A stretch of DNA of 64,000 nt from Pseudomonadota bacterium. Lineage in GTDB: Bacteria; Pseudomonadota; Alphaproteobacteria; Sphingomonadales; Sphingomonadaceae. A model generated the notes under the pieces. That model was not told where the DNA came from, searched no databases, and saw nothing but the letters and a program-made list of their open reading frames with translations. Shown here in pieces: positions 25,165-34,544 of the stretch. The stretch is from positions 41,370 to 105,369 of the forward strand of contig JAFEEX010000004.1 in NCBI GenBank assembly GCA_018240895.1. The letters are read 5' to 3'. Position 1 is the first letter of the stretch. Each line of letters begins with the position of its first letter. The position numbers were made by a program, and so were the translations under genes.

Positions 25165-26391
25165 ATGGCCAAGAACACCCCTGACACTCTCTCTGCGGCC
25201 ACCCGGCTGGTAACGGCCGGGCGGCGGGCGGAATGGACAGGTACGCCCGCCGAACCCGGAGCGGTGGTAAATCCGCCCGTGTGGCGCGCGTCCACGCATC
25301 TTTATCCTGACAGCGCCGCGCTGAAGGCGGGCAAGGCCAATGAAGATGGTCATTTCTATTACGGCCGGCGCGGCGCGCCGACGCAATGGGCCTTGGCCGA
25401 TGCCCTGACCACGCTGGAACCCGGCGCGGCGGGGACAATGCTCTATCCATCGGGCGTGGCGGCGGTGGCCGGCGCGCTGCTGAGCGTGCTGCGCCCCGGC
25501 GATACCCTGCTGATGACAGACAACGCCTATGAGCCAAGCCGGCTGATGGGGCGCGGGCTGCTCAAGGATTTCGGGATAGAAACGCGCTGGTTCGATCCGA
25601 TGGACCCCGCGGCATTTGCCGCGGCGATTGACGGGCGCTGTAAGGCGGTGTTGCTGGAAAGCCCCGGCAGCCTGACGCTGGAGGTGCAGGACGTGCCGGC
25701 ACTTGCCGCCGCTGCCCGCGCAAAGGGGCTGGCGGTGGTGCTTGACAACACCTGGGCCGGCCCCCTTGGCTTTCCCGCGCTGGAACGCGGCGCGGACATC
25801 AGCGTGATGAGCCTGACCAAACACGTTGGCGGCCATTCCGATCTGATGCTGGGCAGCGCGAGCGCCGGTGCCGCTTACTACGCGAAACTGCGCCGCACCG
25901 CGCAGGCATTGGGCCAGGTCATATCGCCAGACGATGCCGCGCTGGCCCTGCGCGGGCTGCGCAGCATGGGCGTGCGGCTACGGCAGGAAACCGCCAACGC
26001 GCTGGCACTGGCGGAATGGTTCGCCGGCCGCCCCGAAGTGGCCCGCGTGCTGTGCCCGATGCTGCCGGGATCGCCCGGTCATGCCATTTGGCAGCGCGAT
26101 TTCACCGGCGGCTGCGGGCTGTTCTCGGTCGTGTTCAAGGGCAAGGACGGTAGCGCGCGGGATGCCTTCATCGATGCGCTGGGCCTGTTCGGGATCGGCT
26201 TTTCGTGGGGCGGCTTTGAAAGTCTGGTCACCCCGATCGATCCGGCCAAGCTGCGCAGCGCCACCGGCTGGCCCCTGCCCGGCATGGACGCAGCGGACCT
26301 GTTCGGCGTGCGCCTGTCGATCGGGCTGGAGGGGCTTGATGACCTGAAGGCCGATCTTGCCGGGGGGCTGGCCGCCTGGAACGCGGCATGA
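25165..26391 (+). CDS. metC: Cystathionine beta-lyase or related Cys/Met metabolism PLP enzyme
   Basis: Member of the Cys/Met metabolism PLP family, 408 residues. The PLP lysine is Lys219 in MSLTKHVGGHSD, and Tyr65 or Tyr66 in GHFYYGRRGAPT is in the place of the active-site Tyr contacting the phosphate across the dimer. FDNTW-type segment VVLDNTWAGPLGFPA contains the Asp that pairs with the cofactor. Sequence class favours cystathionine beta-lyase (MetC); lyases and synthases of this family are hard to separate without a tree. It starts at ATG 25165 with GGGAA upstream, just after a small hairpin (25130-25151), and its last base pair group overlaps the MscS gene (ATGA). Confidence 0.82.
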   Translation: MAKNTPDTLSAATRLVTAGRRAEWTGTPAEPGAVVNPPVWRASTHLYPDSAALKAGKANEDGHFYYGRRGAPTQWALADALTTLEPGAAGTMLYPSGVAAVAGALLSVLRPGDTLLMTDNAYEPSRLMGRGLLKDFGIETRWFDPMDPAAFAAAIDGRCKAVLLESPGSLTLEVQDVPALAAAARAKGLAVVLDNTWAGPLGFPALERGADISVMSLTKHVGGHSDLMLGSASAGAAYYAKLRRTAQALGQVISPDDAALALRGLRSMGVRLRQETANALALAEWFAGRPEVARVLCPMLPGSPGHAIWQRDFTGGCGLFSVVFKGKDGSARDAFIDALGLFGIGFSWGGFESLVTPIDPAKLRSATGWPLPGMDAADLFGVRLSIGLEGLDDLKADLAGGLAAWNAA

Positions 26392-27329
26392 CCCTGTTCG
26401 CCATCAAACCGGACGTTCCAACCAGCCTGATAGAACAGCACCGCACACTGGCCGACATTGTCGCCCTGCTCGATTCGTGGGGTTTTGACGTCGGCCACAC
26501 CCGGATATCGGTCTGGACCGGCCTGGTGGCGCTGATCATCGTGATCGGGCTGATCTTTCTGGCGCGTCTGGCGGCGGGGTTCGCCGCGCGCCTGTTGGGG
26601 CGGGTCAGCTCGCTTGGCCCGGCGCAGCGATCGCTGGCCGAACTGCTGTCAAAAATCGCGATCTGGGGGATTGCCTTCTTCACCGGGCTTGATCTGCTGG
26701 GCATCAACCTTACCGCGCTGACCGTTTTTTCCGGGGCTTTCGGGCTTGCGGTGGGCTTTGGCCTGCAAAAGACCTTCGGCAACCTGATTGCCGGGATCAT
26801 CCTGTTGATGGACCGATCGATCAAGCCGGGCGACGTGATCGCGGTCAACGATGGCAGCAATAGCGTGGTTGGCCAGGTAAGCCGTATCGGCATCCGCGCG
26901 GTTTCGGTGGTGACGCGCGACAAGAAGGAATTCCTGATTCCCAATGAAAACCTGATGATCAATCAGGTTGAAAACTGGTCCTATTCCAGCCGTGATGTGC
27001 GGATCAAGGTGCCGGTCGGGATCGGTTATGGCAGCGACATGGAACTCGCGGAAAAGCTGATGATCCAGGCCGCGCTTGATACGCCGCGGGTTTTGCCTTC
27101 GCCGCCGCCGGTGGTGCTGCTGCTCAATTTCGGGGACAATGCCCTGCAATGCGAAGTGCGGCTGTGGGTGGACGATCCGGAAGATGGCATCGGCAATATC
27201 CGCTCGGGGCTGCTCAAACGGCTGCTGAAACTGTTTGCCGAAAACGGCGTGCAATTGCCCTATCCCCAGCGCGACATTCACGTGAAGGAATGGCCGCTGT
27301 CAGCTGAGGCAGCCGGCGACAAAAGCTGA
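26388..27329 (+). CDS. Small-conductance mechanosensitive channel family protein (MscS-like)
   Basis: Channel protein of 313 residues with helices near 42-65, 85-105 and the pore-lining TM3 region (LTALTVFSGAFGLAVGFGLQ), followed by the MscS beta domain (IKPGDVIAVNDGSNSVVGQV and RDKKEFLIPNENLMINQVEN) and a C-terminal alpha/beta domain. These open under membrane tension and release solutes on hypo-osmotic shock. It starts within the stop of the cystathionine lyase gene. In this family some members have roles beyond osmotic stress. Translational coupling to a sulfur enzyme may be incidental. Confidence 0.9.
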   Translation: MTLFAIKPDVPTSLIEQHRTLADIVALLDSWGFDVGHTRISVWTGLVALIIVIGLIFLARLAAGFAARLLGRVSSLGPAQRSLAELLSKIAIWGIAFFTGLDLLGINLTALTVFSGAFGLAVGFGLQKTFGNLIAGIILLMDRSIKPGDVIAVNDGSNSVVGQVSRIGIRAVSVVTRDKKEFLIPNENLMINQVENWSYSSRDVRIKVPVGIGYGSDMELAEKLMIQAALDTPRVLPSPPPVVLLLNFGDNALQCEVRLWVDDPEDGIGNIRSGLLKRLLKLFAENGVQLPYPQRDIHVKEWPLSAEAAGDKS

Positions 27330-27391
27330 CCTAATCCCCCGCAAAGGCATTGTGACTGGCCTTTGCCGCGCCCCCCGGCCATCTGCCCGGC

Positions 27392-28168
27392 ATGAATAGC
27401 GTTGCTCCTGTTTCCGCTGGAAAGGTCTGGCTGGTTGGCGCCGGCCCCGGCGATCCCGATCTGCTGACGCTGCGCGCCGCGCGGCTGATCATGCACGCCG
27501 GCCTGATCGTTCACGATGGACTGGTCGATCCGGCGATCCTGGCCATGGCTCCGGCCTCTGCCCGGCTGATCTCGGTCGCCAAGCGCCGCGCCCGCCACAC
27601 CATGCCGCAGCACGAAATCAACGCCCTGCTGGTACGCGAGGCGCTGACCGGCCGCGACGTGGTGCGTCTGAAAGGCGGCGATCCCTTCATCTTCGGACGC
27701 GGGGGCGAAGAGGCGGAAGCCTGCCGCGCCGTTGGCGTGCCGGTTGAGGTAGTCCCCGGCATCAGCGCAGCGGTCGGTGCGGCCGCCGCCGCCCAGCTTC
27801 CGCTCACGCACCGCCGCGCGGCCTCGATCGTCAGTTTCGTTGCCGGCCAGTGCAAGGGCCTGACCGATCAGAACTGGGCCGGCCTTGCCGGACAGGGCCG
27901 GACCCTGGTGATCTACATGGGCGTCGCCACGGCCGAGGCGATCGCCGAAAAGCTGATCGCGGACGGCCTTTCCCCGCAAATGCCCGTCGCCGTGATCGAG
28001 AACGCAACACGGCCCGCCATGCGTGTGCTGCGCGCGCCGCTGGCCGGCCTGCCCGCACTGGTTGCCGCCCGCAGGGTCAAGAGCCCGGCGGTGATTGTGA
28101 TCGGTGAAGTCTGCGCCGAACCCGAAGTTGATGAATTGCGCGCCCTGGCGCTGGAGGCCGTACAGTGA
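27392..28168 (+). CDS. cobA: Uroporphyrinogen-III C-methyltransferase (SUMT)
   Basis: SAM-dependent methyltransferase of 258 residues making precorrin-2 for siroheme. Motifs: VWLVGAGPGDPDLLTLRA near residue 12-29, the DGLVDPAIL and VRLKGGDPFIFGRGGEE block (substrate and SAM loop), and VVPGISAAVGAAA. It is a monofunctional SUMT, without the dehydrogenase/ferrochelatase (CysG) part. The operon context, with cysI immediately after, indicates that it supplies siroheme to sulfite reductase. Its stop overlaps the GTG start of the DUF2849 gene (GTGA). Confidence 0.94.
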   Translation: MNSVAPVSAGKVWLVGAGPGDPDLLTLRAARLIMHAGLIVHDGLVDPAILAMAPASARLISVAKRRARHTMPQHEINALLVREALTGRDVVRLKGGDPFIFGRGGEEAEACRAVGVPVEVVPGISAAVGAAAAAQLPLTHRRAASIVSFVAGQCKGLTDQNWAGLAGQGRTLVIYMGVATAEAIAEKLIADGLSPQMPVAVIENATRPAMRVLRAPLAGLPALVAARRVKSPAVIVIGEVCAEPEVDELRALALEAVQ

Positions 28169-28461
28169 AAGTTCTGACCGGAAACGATTTGAAGACCGGC
28201 GCCGTCACCTGGTGGGACGGTGTGCAATGGTCGCTCCATGTTGAGGACGCAGTGGACGTGGGCGATCATGCCGACGCGATCATGGCGCGCGAACAGGCGG
28301 CGCAACGGGTCAACGGCCCCTATGCGATCGATGCCGAAAAGACCGCCGATGGCGTGCGCCCCGCCCATATCAAGGACCGCATCCGCGCACTGGGGCCAAC
28401 CGTGCGCCCTGACCTGACCCTCAAGCCGGCCGATCCCGAAATCGGCAACTGGGTGATCTGA
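28165..28461 (+). CDS. DUF2849 domain protein
   Basis: Protein of 98 residues in the DUF2849 family, which is found between siroheme and sulfite reductase genes in alphaproteobacteria. Visible: KVLTGNDLKTGAVTWWDG at the start and RIRALGPTVRPDL near the end. No catalytic motif is evident. It overlaps cobA by 4 bases and cysI by 1 base (TGATG), so it is firmly part of the operon; a role in siroheme delivery or in reductase assembly is a guess from position. Confidence 0.85.
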   Translation: MKVLTGNDLKTGAVTWWDGVQWSLHVEDAVDVGDHADAIMAREQAAQRVNGPYAIDAEKTADGVRPAHIKDRIRALGPTVRPDLTLKPADPEIGNWVI

Positions 28462-30095
28462 TGTACAAATACGATCAATATGACCAGGCGATGGTCGATG
28501 CCCGTGTCGAGGAATTCCGAGACCAGACCCGCCGCCGCATCGCCGGCCACATGAATGATGACCAGTTCAAGCCACTGCGGCTCAAGAACGGGCTCTACCT
28601 TCAGCTTCACGCCTATATGCTGCGCGTGGCGATCCCCTATGGCACGTTCAACGCCGTGCAGATGCGCAAGCTGGCGCACATCGCCCGCACTTATGATCGC
28701 GGTTATGGCCATTTCACCACCCGGCAGAACATCCAGTATAACTGGATCAAGCTGGAACAGGCACCGGACATTCTTGCCGAACTCGCCACGGTGGAAATGC
28801 ACGCGATCCAGACCAGCGGGGAAAGCATCCGCAACGTATCGGCCGATCAATATGCCGGGGCCGCAGCGGATGAGATTATCGATCCGCGCCCCTGGGCTGA
28901 AACGATCCGGCAGATGACCAATTTCATGCCGGAATTCAGCTATCTGCCGCGCAAGTTCAAGATCGCGGTGATCGCTTCCAAGGTCGATCGCGCCGCGCTG
29001 CGCTGGCACGATTTTGCGCTGCGGATCGTTCGCAATGAAGCGGGCGAAATCGGGTTTGAGGTCTATGCCGGCGGCGGCATGGGCCGCACGCCCTTTATCG
29101 CCCACAAGATTCGCGATTTTCTGCCCACCACCCAGATCTTCAGCTATCTCCAGGCGGTGCTGCGGGTGTGGAACCGCAATGCCCGGCGCGACAACATCCA
29201 CAAGCAGCGGATGAAGATCCTGGTTCACGAATTGGGGCAGGAAGAATTCAGCCGCCAGGTTGAGGAGGCGTTCACGCACTTCCTCTCGCTCGGCCAGGAT
29301 TTCCCCCAGGCTGAATATGACCGGATCGCGGCCTATTTCACCCCTCCGCCGTTCGAACAGGGATTGAGCGAGGATCTGGACCTGTCCGATCCCGCCTTTG
29401 CCGCCTGGGTGCGGTTGCAAACCGTGGCGCATCAGGCCCCCGGCTATGCCATCGCCAATATCAGCCTGAAGCCGGTCGGCGGCATTCCCGGCGACATCTC
29501 CGCCGATCAGATGGACCGGGTGGCGGACCTCGCCGAGCGCTTCAGCTTTGGCGAAATCCGCGCGACCCATGCGCAGAACCTGGTCCTGCCGCACGTTCGC
29601 AAGATCGATCTCCCCGCTCTGTGGCAGGAACTGCGCGCAGTGGGGCTGGCCGATGCCAACCTTGATCTGGTGACCGACATCATCGCCTGCCCCGGCCTGG
29701 ATTATTGCAGCCTGGCCAATGCCCGATCGATCCCGGTTGCGCAGAAGATTGCCGAACGCTTTGCCGATCTTGAACGGCAGGAAGACATCGGCGAACTGAA
29801 GATCAAGATTTCCGGCTGCATCAACGCCTGCGGACATCACCATGCCGGCAACATCGGCATCCTTGGCGTCGATAAAAAAGGCACCGAAAATTACCAGCTG
29901 CTGCTAGGCGGATCGGGCGATGAGGAAACCAGCCAGGCCAAGATCACCGGCCCCGGCTTTGACGAAGATGGCGTGGTCAACGCGCTGGAACGTGCGGTGG
30001 ACCATTACCGCGCGGTGCGCCAGCCGGGCGAACGGTTCATCGATACCTATCGCCGTGTCGGAATGGACGGCTTCAAGGAGGCGATCTATGTCTGA
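28461..30095 (+). CDS. cysI: Nitrite/sulfite reductase hemoprotein subunit
   Basis: Siroheme and 4Fe-4S reductase of 544 residues with two ferredoxin-like half domains and two siroheme-binding domains. GHFTTRQNIQYNWIKLE is the substrate-side Arg motif; the cluster cysteines lie in CPGLDYCSLA and SGCINACGHHHAGN. Together with cysH it reduces sulfite to sulfide. The neighbours (cobA, cysH) favour sulfite over nitrite. The last 8 bases overlap the start of the DUF934 gene, and AAGGAGG before that gene lies within this coding sequence. I saw no flavoprotein CysJ gene in the window; ferredoxin is the likely electron donor. Confidence 0.92.
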   Translation: MYKYDQYDQAMVDARVEEFRDQTRRRIAGHMNDDQFKPLRLKNGLYLQLHAYMLRVAIPYGTFNAVQMRKLAHIARTYDRGYGHFTTRQNIQYNWIKLEQAPDILAELATVEMHAIQTSGESIRNVSADQYAGAAADEIIDPRPWAETIRQMTNFMPEFSYLPRKFKIAVIASKVDRAALRWHDFALRIVRNEAGEIGFEVYAGGGMGRTPFIAHKIRDFLPTTQIFSYLQAVLRVWNRNARRDNIHKQRMKILVHELGQEEFSRQVEEAFTHFLSLGQDFPQAEYDRIAAYFTPPPFEQGLSEDLDLSDPAFAAWVRLQTVAHQAPGYAIANISLKPVGGIPGDISADQMDRVADLAERFSFGEIRATHAQNLVLPHVRKIDLPALWQELRAVGLADANLDLVTDIIACPGLDYCSLANARSIPVAQKIAERFADLERQEDIGELKIKISGCINACGHHHAGNIGILGVDKKGTENYQLLLGGSGDEETSQAKITGPGFDEDGVVNALERAVDHYRAVRQPGERFIDTYRRVGMDGFKEAIYV

Positions 30096-30528
30096 CACCC
30101 TGCGTTTCCGTGATGATCAGGCGGCGGATGAACCCGCCGTCTCGCTCGATGCCTTCCTTGATCAGCCAGAGGCCGATTCGGTGCGGATCGAAGCGGGCGA
30201 GGACGTGACGCTGCTGTTCCCCCACCTTGGCCGGGTCCGGCTGGTTGAGATCGATTTCCCGCGTTTTCGCGACGGGCGCGGTTTTTCCACCGCGCGGATG
30301 CTGCGCGAAACGGGCTACAAAGGTGAGATCAAGGCGACCGGCGACGTGCTGGTCGATCTGGTCTGGTTCATGCGCCGCTGTGGGTTTGACAGCTTTGCCC
30401 CCAATGTCGCCTTCGATCCGGCCGTGGTGGAAGCATCGCTGGCGCGCTATCCCTTCGTCTATCAGGACAGCGGCGATGCGGCGGTGCCGATCTGGGCGCT
30501 GCGCCACCCCGGACTTGCGCATGGCTGA
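30088..30528 (+). CDS. DUF934 domain protein
   Basis: Small protein of 146 residues of the DUF934 (oxidoreductase, COG3749) family. Recognisable: VRLVEIDFPRFRDGRGFSTA followed by LRETGYKGEIKATGDVLVDL. It sits between cysI and cysH in many proteobacteria and is thought to serve sulfite reduction, but no activity is established. AAGGAGG lies 6 bases before ATG 30088. The stop overlaps the first codons of cysH by 8 bases. Confidence 0.87.
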   Translation: MSDTLRFRDDQAADEPAVSLDAFLDQPEADSVRIEAGEDVTLLFPHLGRVRLVEIDFPRFRDGRGFSTARMLRETGYKGEIKATGDVLVDLVWFMRRCGFDSFAPNVAFDPAVVEASLARYPFVYQDSGDAAVPIWALRHPGLAHG

Positions 30529-31315
30529 CGCCGCCCGCCAGATTGACCAGATCGACACCGCCGCGCGCTTTACCGCCGCGGATGCCGAGGCGCTGAACGC
30601 GCGCTTTGCGGCGGTGCCGACGCGGACGATGCTGACGACCGTTCTGGCCGAAGGCCTCGCCGGGCGGATTGCCGCGGTTTCAAGCTTTGGCGCGGAAAGC
30701 GCGGTGCTGCTGCACTTGCTGGCCGATATCGATCGCAATGTGCCAGTGCTGTTCCTGGATACTGGCAAGCATTTTCCCGAAACGCTGGCCTACCGCGATG
30801 AACTTGCCGCGCGGCTTGGCCTTACCGGTCTGATCAATCTGACGCCCGATACCGAGATGCTGGCTGAGCGCGACGAGAGCGGCCTGCGCTGGTCCTATGA
30901 CCCTGATGGCTGCTGCGAGATTCGCAAGGTGCAGCCGCTGGCCCGGGCGCTGGCCGATTTTGACGCCAGCTTCACCGGACGCAAAGGCTTTCAAAGCGCA
31001 ACCCGCGCCGGGTTACCGCGTTTCGAACTTGATACCACCGATGCCGCCGGACGGCTGAAGGTCAACCCGCTGGCCGATTGGTCAAGCGATCAGATCGCCG
31101 CCTATTTCAAGGCCGCTGGCCTGCCCGCCCACCCCTTGGTGGCAGAAGGTTATCCTTCCATCGGCTGCTCACCCTGCACCACCAAGGTCGCGGCGGGTGA
31201 GGATCCGCGATCGGGCCGCTGGAAGGGGTGGGACAAGACCGAATGCGGCATCCACGTTCCCGGCCAGGACGATGCCGCGGGCGATCTTCCGCCCGGATTC
31301 GATCCGGTTTTCTGA
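30521..31315 (+). CDS. cysH: Phosphoadenylyl-/adenylyl-sulfate reductase
   Basis: PAPS/APS reductase of 264 residues. The PP-loop-like SSFGAESAVLL binds the nucleotide; the catalytic cysteine is Cys242 in KTECGIH. Cys131-Cys132 in DGCCEIRK and Cys216/Cys219 in GCSPCT are the four cluster ligands found in APS-type (4Fe-4S) reductases and absent from the E. coli PAPS type, so adenylyl-sulfate is the more likely substrate. The enzyme gives sulfite for CysI. It is the last gene of the cobA-DUF2849-cysI-DUF934-cysH operon and converges on the epimerase gene. Confidence 0.93.
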   Translation: MADAARQIDQIDTAARFTAADAEALNARFAAVPTRTMLTTVLAEGLAGRIAAVSSFGAESAVLLHLLADIDRNVPVLFLDTGKHFPETLAYRDELAARLGLTGLINLTPDTEMLAERDESGLRWSYDPDGCCEIRKVQPLARALADFDASFTGRKGFQSATRAGLPRFELDTTDAAGRLKVNPLADWSSDQIAAYFKAAGLPAHPLVAEGYPSIGCSPCTTKVAAGEDPRSGRWKGWDKTECGIHVPGQDDAAGDLPPGFDPVF

Positions 31316-31358
31316 CCGGGCCGCAGCGCTGCCCTGCACCGCCGCTGTTTTGAAAGCG

Positions 31359-32270
31359 TCAGAACCAGCGGTTGTCGCGATACCATTTCGCCGTGGCTCT
31401 CAACCCGTCACGGGTCGGCACTTGCGGCTTCCACAAATCGGGCGGCGGGGTTGCCCCGGCGCTGACCACCCAGTCGGGATGGCTCATATAGCTGACCCGG
31501 TCGAGCGTCAGCCGCGCCTTGCCGCGCCGCACGAAGCGGTCGGCGCGGGCCGCATGTTCCAGCGCACCGCGCGACAGGTGCAGCACCTTTGGCCGCCGCC
31601 CCATTGCCCAGCCAATCGCCCGCGCCAGCTCATAGTGGCCCCACCCGCCGGGCTTGCCGTCATCGGGTTCGAAAATTTGGTGCGAAATCCCTTCACCACC
31701 GGGCACCACCGCCAGCAGCAGCCGGGCCAGATCCTCGACATGGATCAGCGATGATCGCCCTTCCTTTGGCGGGACCGGCAACACGCCCCAGCGGGCCAGC
31801 TTGAACATCTCGAAATAGTCGACATCGCGCGGGCCATAGATCCCCGGCGGGCGCACGATGGTCCAGTCAAGCGCACTGGCCATGACCAGCTTTTCCGCGC
31901 GGGCCTTGCTGGCGCCATAGACTGACAGGTCGGGTTCGCGCGCCGCGAGCGAGGAGACATGGATGAAGCGCTGGACGCCTTCGGCCAATGCGGCCTCAAT
32001 CACGTTAAGCGTGCCCACCGCATTGCCCGCCTCAAACCCGGCGGGATCGGGCGCATTGACCACGCCGGCAACATGGATCACCGCCTCTGCCCCGCGCACC
32101 AGTTCACGCAATTGTCCCTGGGCAAACAGATCGCCCGCGATCCATTCCACGTTGCGGCGCGCAGGCTGTTCGCGGCGGGTCAGGGCGCGGACCGGCACAC
32201 CGCCGCGCACCGCGCAGTCAAGCAGCGCCTGACCGACAAAGCCGGTCGCCCCGGTGATGGCAAGGGTCAC
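31359..32270 (-). CDS. NAD-dependent epimerase/dehydratase family protein
   Basis: Extended short-chain dehydrogenase of 303 residues. The Rossmann start is LAITGATGFVGQALLD (Gly-rich TGATGFVG at residues 6-13), and the catalytic pair is in VYGASKARAEKLV. FIHVSSLAAREPDLS holds the expected Ser. A sugar nucleotide or quinone-like substrate is possible; the C-terminal part is distinct and not diagnostic. Its ATG overlaps the stop of proB by 4 bases, so it is co-transcribed with that gene. Confidence 0.82.
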   Translation of the reverse strand: MTLAITGATGFVGQALLDCAVRGGVPVRALTRREQPARRNVEWIAGDLFAQGQLRELVRGAEAVIHVAGVVNAPDPAGFEAGNAVGTLNVIEAALAEGVQRFIHVSSLAAREPDLSVYGASKARAEKLVMASALDWTIVRPPGIYGPRDVDYFEMFKLARWGVLPVPPKEGRSSLIHVEDLARLLLAVVPGGEGISHQIFEPDDGKPGGWGHYELARAIGWAMGRRPKVLHLSRGALEHAARADRFVRRGKARLTLDRVSYMSHPDWVVSAGATPPPDLWKPQVPTRDGLRATAKWYRDNRWF

Positions 32271-33397
32271 AGCAGCACCAGTTGATCACGGTGGACCACC
32301 GCACTGCGCGGGGCATAGCCAAGGATATCCGCGTGATCGGCAGATTTGCGGCCCACCAGCAGGGCGCAATCGTGCGCGCCATATTCGCTCAACCCGTGCG
32401 CCAGAACCTGTCCTTCAGCCCCGCGAATCGCCACGGCGTCGCCGCGCTGAAAATCGCCTTCAACCGCGGTGATCCCGGCGGCGAGCAGGCTTGAGCCATT
32501 GCCCAGCGCCCGGGCCGCCCCGGCATCAACCACCAGCACGCCTTTCAGCCGCAGCCGCCCGCCCAGCCAGGCCTTGCGCCCGCCGTCCTTGCGCCGGGCC
32601 AGAAACAGCGTGCCGATACCCTGCTGCGTCGCCCTGGCGATCGGCGCATCGTGCAGGCCGCTGGCGATGGCGAGTGCAATGCCGGCCCGTTCAGCAATCT
32701 CGGCCCCCTGCAATTTGGAAGTCATCCCGCCCGATCCCATGCCAGAGGAACTGCCCCCGCTGGCCATCGCGTGGATTTCCGCCGTTACGCCCCGCACTTC
32801 GCCCAGCAACCGCGCGCCGGGCTGCGCCGGGTTGCGATCAAACAGGCCGTCGACATCCGAAAGCAGCAGCACCCCGCTGGCCTGCGCCGCCTGGGCAACC
32901 CGCGCGGCCAGTCGGTCATTGTCCCCAAAGCGGATTTCCTGCGTGGCGACACTGTCATTCTCATTGATCACCGGCACCGCCCCGGCATCCAGCAGCCGGG
33001 TCAGCGTTGCAGTTGCGTTGAGGTAGCGGCGGCGATCCTCCAGATCGTCCAGCGTCAGCAGCAATTGCGCCGCGGTCAGGCCATGCGCGCCAAGCAGATC
33101 GGCCCACAGCCCGGACAGGGCGATCTGCCCCACCGCCGCCGCCGCCTGCGCATCCGCCAGACTGCCGCGCCCGCCTTTGGCCAGCCCCAGCCGGGCCGCA
33201 CCCAGCGCGATTGCGCCCGATGAAACGATAATCACATCCTGCCCGCGCTGCCGCGCCTGTGCCACTTCGGCAACCAGCCCTTCCAGCCAGTTGCGGCGCA
33301 CGCCCTGCCGGTCGACCAGCAGGGACGACCCCACCTTCACTACCAATCGGGGGCAAGCGGTTTTGTCGGCAAGATCGGAAAGGCGGGCGATGGGCAT
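32267..33397 (-). CDS. proB: Glutamate 5-kinase
   Basis: ProB of 376 residues, phosphorylating L-glutamate in proline synthesis. N-terminal amino-acid kinase domain: RLVVKVGSSLLVD, IIVSSGAIALGA, and VINENDSVATQEIRFGDND; the ATP site includes MGSGGMTSKLQGAEIAERAG. The C-terminal PUA domain starts near residue 280. The end overlaps the start of the epimerase gene (ATGA). proC, for the last step, is at 36.6-37.4 kb; proA is not in the window. Confidence 0.94.
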   Translation of the reverse strand: MPIARLSDLADKTACPRLVVKVGSSLLVDRQGVRRNWLEGLVAEVAQARQRGQDVIIVSSGAIALGAARLGLAKGGRGSLADAQAAAAVGQIALSGLWADLLGAHGLTAAQLLLTLDDLEDRRRYLNATATLTRLLDAGAVPVINENDSVATQEIRFGDNDRLAARVAQAAQASGVLLLSDVDGLFDRNPAQPGARLLGEVRGVTAEIHAMASGGSSSGMGSGGMTSKLQGAEIAERAGIALAIASGLHDAPIARATQQGIGTLFLARRKDGGRKAWLGGRLRLKGVLVVDAGAARALGNGSSLLAAGITAVEGDFQRGDAVAIRGAEGQVLAHGLSEYGAHDCALLVGRKSADHADILGYAPRSAVVHRDQLVLL

Positions 33398-33466
33398 GGC
33401 GGGGGATTAGCGTCTGGGGGCAGGCTCGCAAGTGTTTTGGCTCACGAGGGCCAGCTTGCGCACCGC

Positions 33467-34519
33467 CTAAACCGGCGACCAGGGCCGATCGTCCCCCTCT
33501 TCGATCTCGCCATCGGGTCTTTCGGTGACGGTTGCAGCAGGCAGGTATTCGATCACGGCATTCAGCAGGGCATCGATCCCTTTGCCGGTCGCGCCGGAAA
33601 TCGGGAATACCGCCGCCACTCCGGCGGCCCTCAATTCTTTTGAAAAGGCGCGGATCAGTTCGGCATCGACCAGATCGATCTTGTTGAGCGCCACCAGCCG
33701 CGGCTTGTCTTCCAGCCCCGCGCCATAGGCTTCCAGTTCATCCTCAACGATGCGCAGCGCCTCGGCCGGATCAACTCCGTTCACGTCGATCAGGTGGATC
33801 AGCACCCGGCAGCGCTCGATATGGCCCAGGAAGCGATCGCCCACGCCCGCGCCTTCCGCCGCGCCGGCAATCAGCCCCGGAATGTCGGCCAGCACGAATT
33901 CGCGGTTTTTGTAGCGTACCACGCCAAGCTGCGGGCGCAGCGTGGTGAAGGCATAATCGCCAACCTTGGCCTTGGTATTGGTGACCTGGTTGATGAAGGT
34001 TGATTTGCCGGCATTGGGCAGGCCGACAAGGCCGGCATCGGCCAGCAGCTTGAGCCGCAGCCACACCCACATCTCTTCAAACGGGATACCCGGCTGATGC
34101 TGGCGCGGGGCGCGGTTGGTGCTGGTCTTGTAACTGGCGTTTCCGCGCCCGCCCATGCCGCCTTCCAGCAAGGTAATGCGCTGCCCCGCCTCGGTCAGGT
34201 CGGCAAGCACCGTCTCGCGGTCATCGTCAAGGATCTGCGTGCCCACCGGAACCTGGATGACCATGTCCTTGCCCGCCGCGCCGTTGCGGTTCTTGCCAGA
34301 GCCATGAACCCCGCGCTGCGCCTTGAAGTGCTGGGTATAACGAAAATCGATCAGGGTGTTGAGCCCGGCCACCGCCTCAAAAATGACATCGCCGCCCTTG
34401 CCCCCATTGCCGCCGTCCGGCCCGCCATATTCAACATACTTTTCGCGCCGGAACGAAACCGCACCGGGGCCGCCGGCACCAGAGCGGACATAAATCTTGG
34501 CCTGATCGAGAAAATGCAT
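33467..34519 (-). CDS. obgE: GTPase ObgE/CgtA
   Basis: Obg GTPase of 350 residues involved in 50S ribosome maturation and growth control. The glycine-rich Obg domain occupies residues 1-160 (VRSGAGGPGAVSFRREKYVE, GGMGGRGNASYKTSTN), then the G domain: G1 GLPNAGKST, G3 DIPGLIAGA, G4 NKIDL. A short acidic C-terminal tail follows (EIEEGDDRPW). Start ATG 34519 fits the family. A palindromic repeat half and the imperfect inverted repeat after tRNA-Ala lie directly upstream. rpmA/rplU are not adjacent here. Confidence 0.95.
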   Translation of the reverse strand: MHFLDQAKIYVRSGAGGPGAVSFRREKYVEYGGPDGGNGGKGGDVIFEAVAGLNTLIDFRYTQHFKAQRGVHGSGKNRNGAAGKDMVIQVPVGTQILDDDRETVLADLTEAGQRITLLEGGMGGRGNASYKTSTNRAPRQHQPGIPFEEMWVWLRLKLLADAGLVGLPNAGKSTFINQVTNTKAKVGDYAFTTLRPQLGVVRYKNREFVLADIPGLIAGAAEGAGVGDRFLGHIERCRVLIHLIDVNGVDPAEALRIVEDELEAYGAGLEDKPRLVALNKIDLVDAELIRAFSKELRAAGVAAVFPISGATGKGIDALLNAVIEYLPAATVTERPDGEIEEGDDRPWSPV

Positions 34520-34544
34520 GGGCGTGGGCTAAAGCAGCGCGCGG

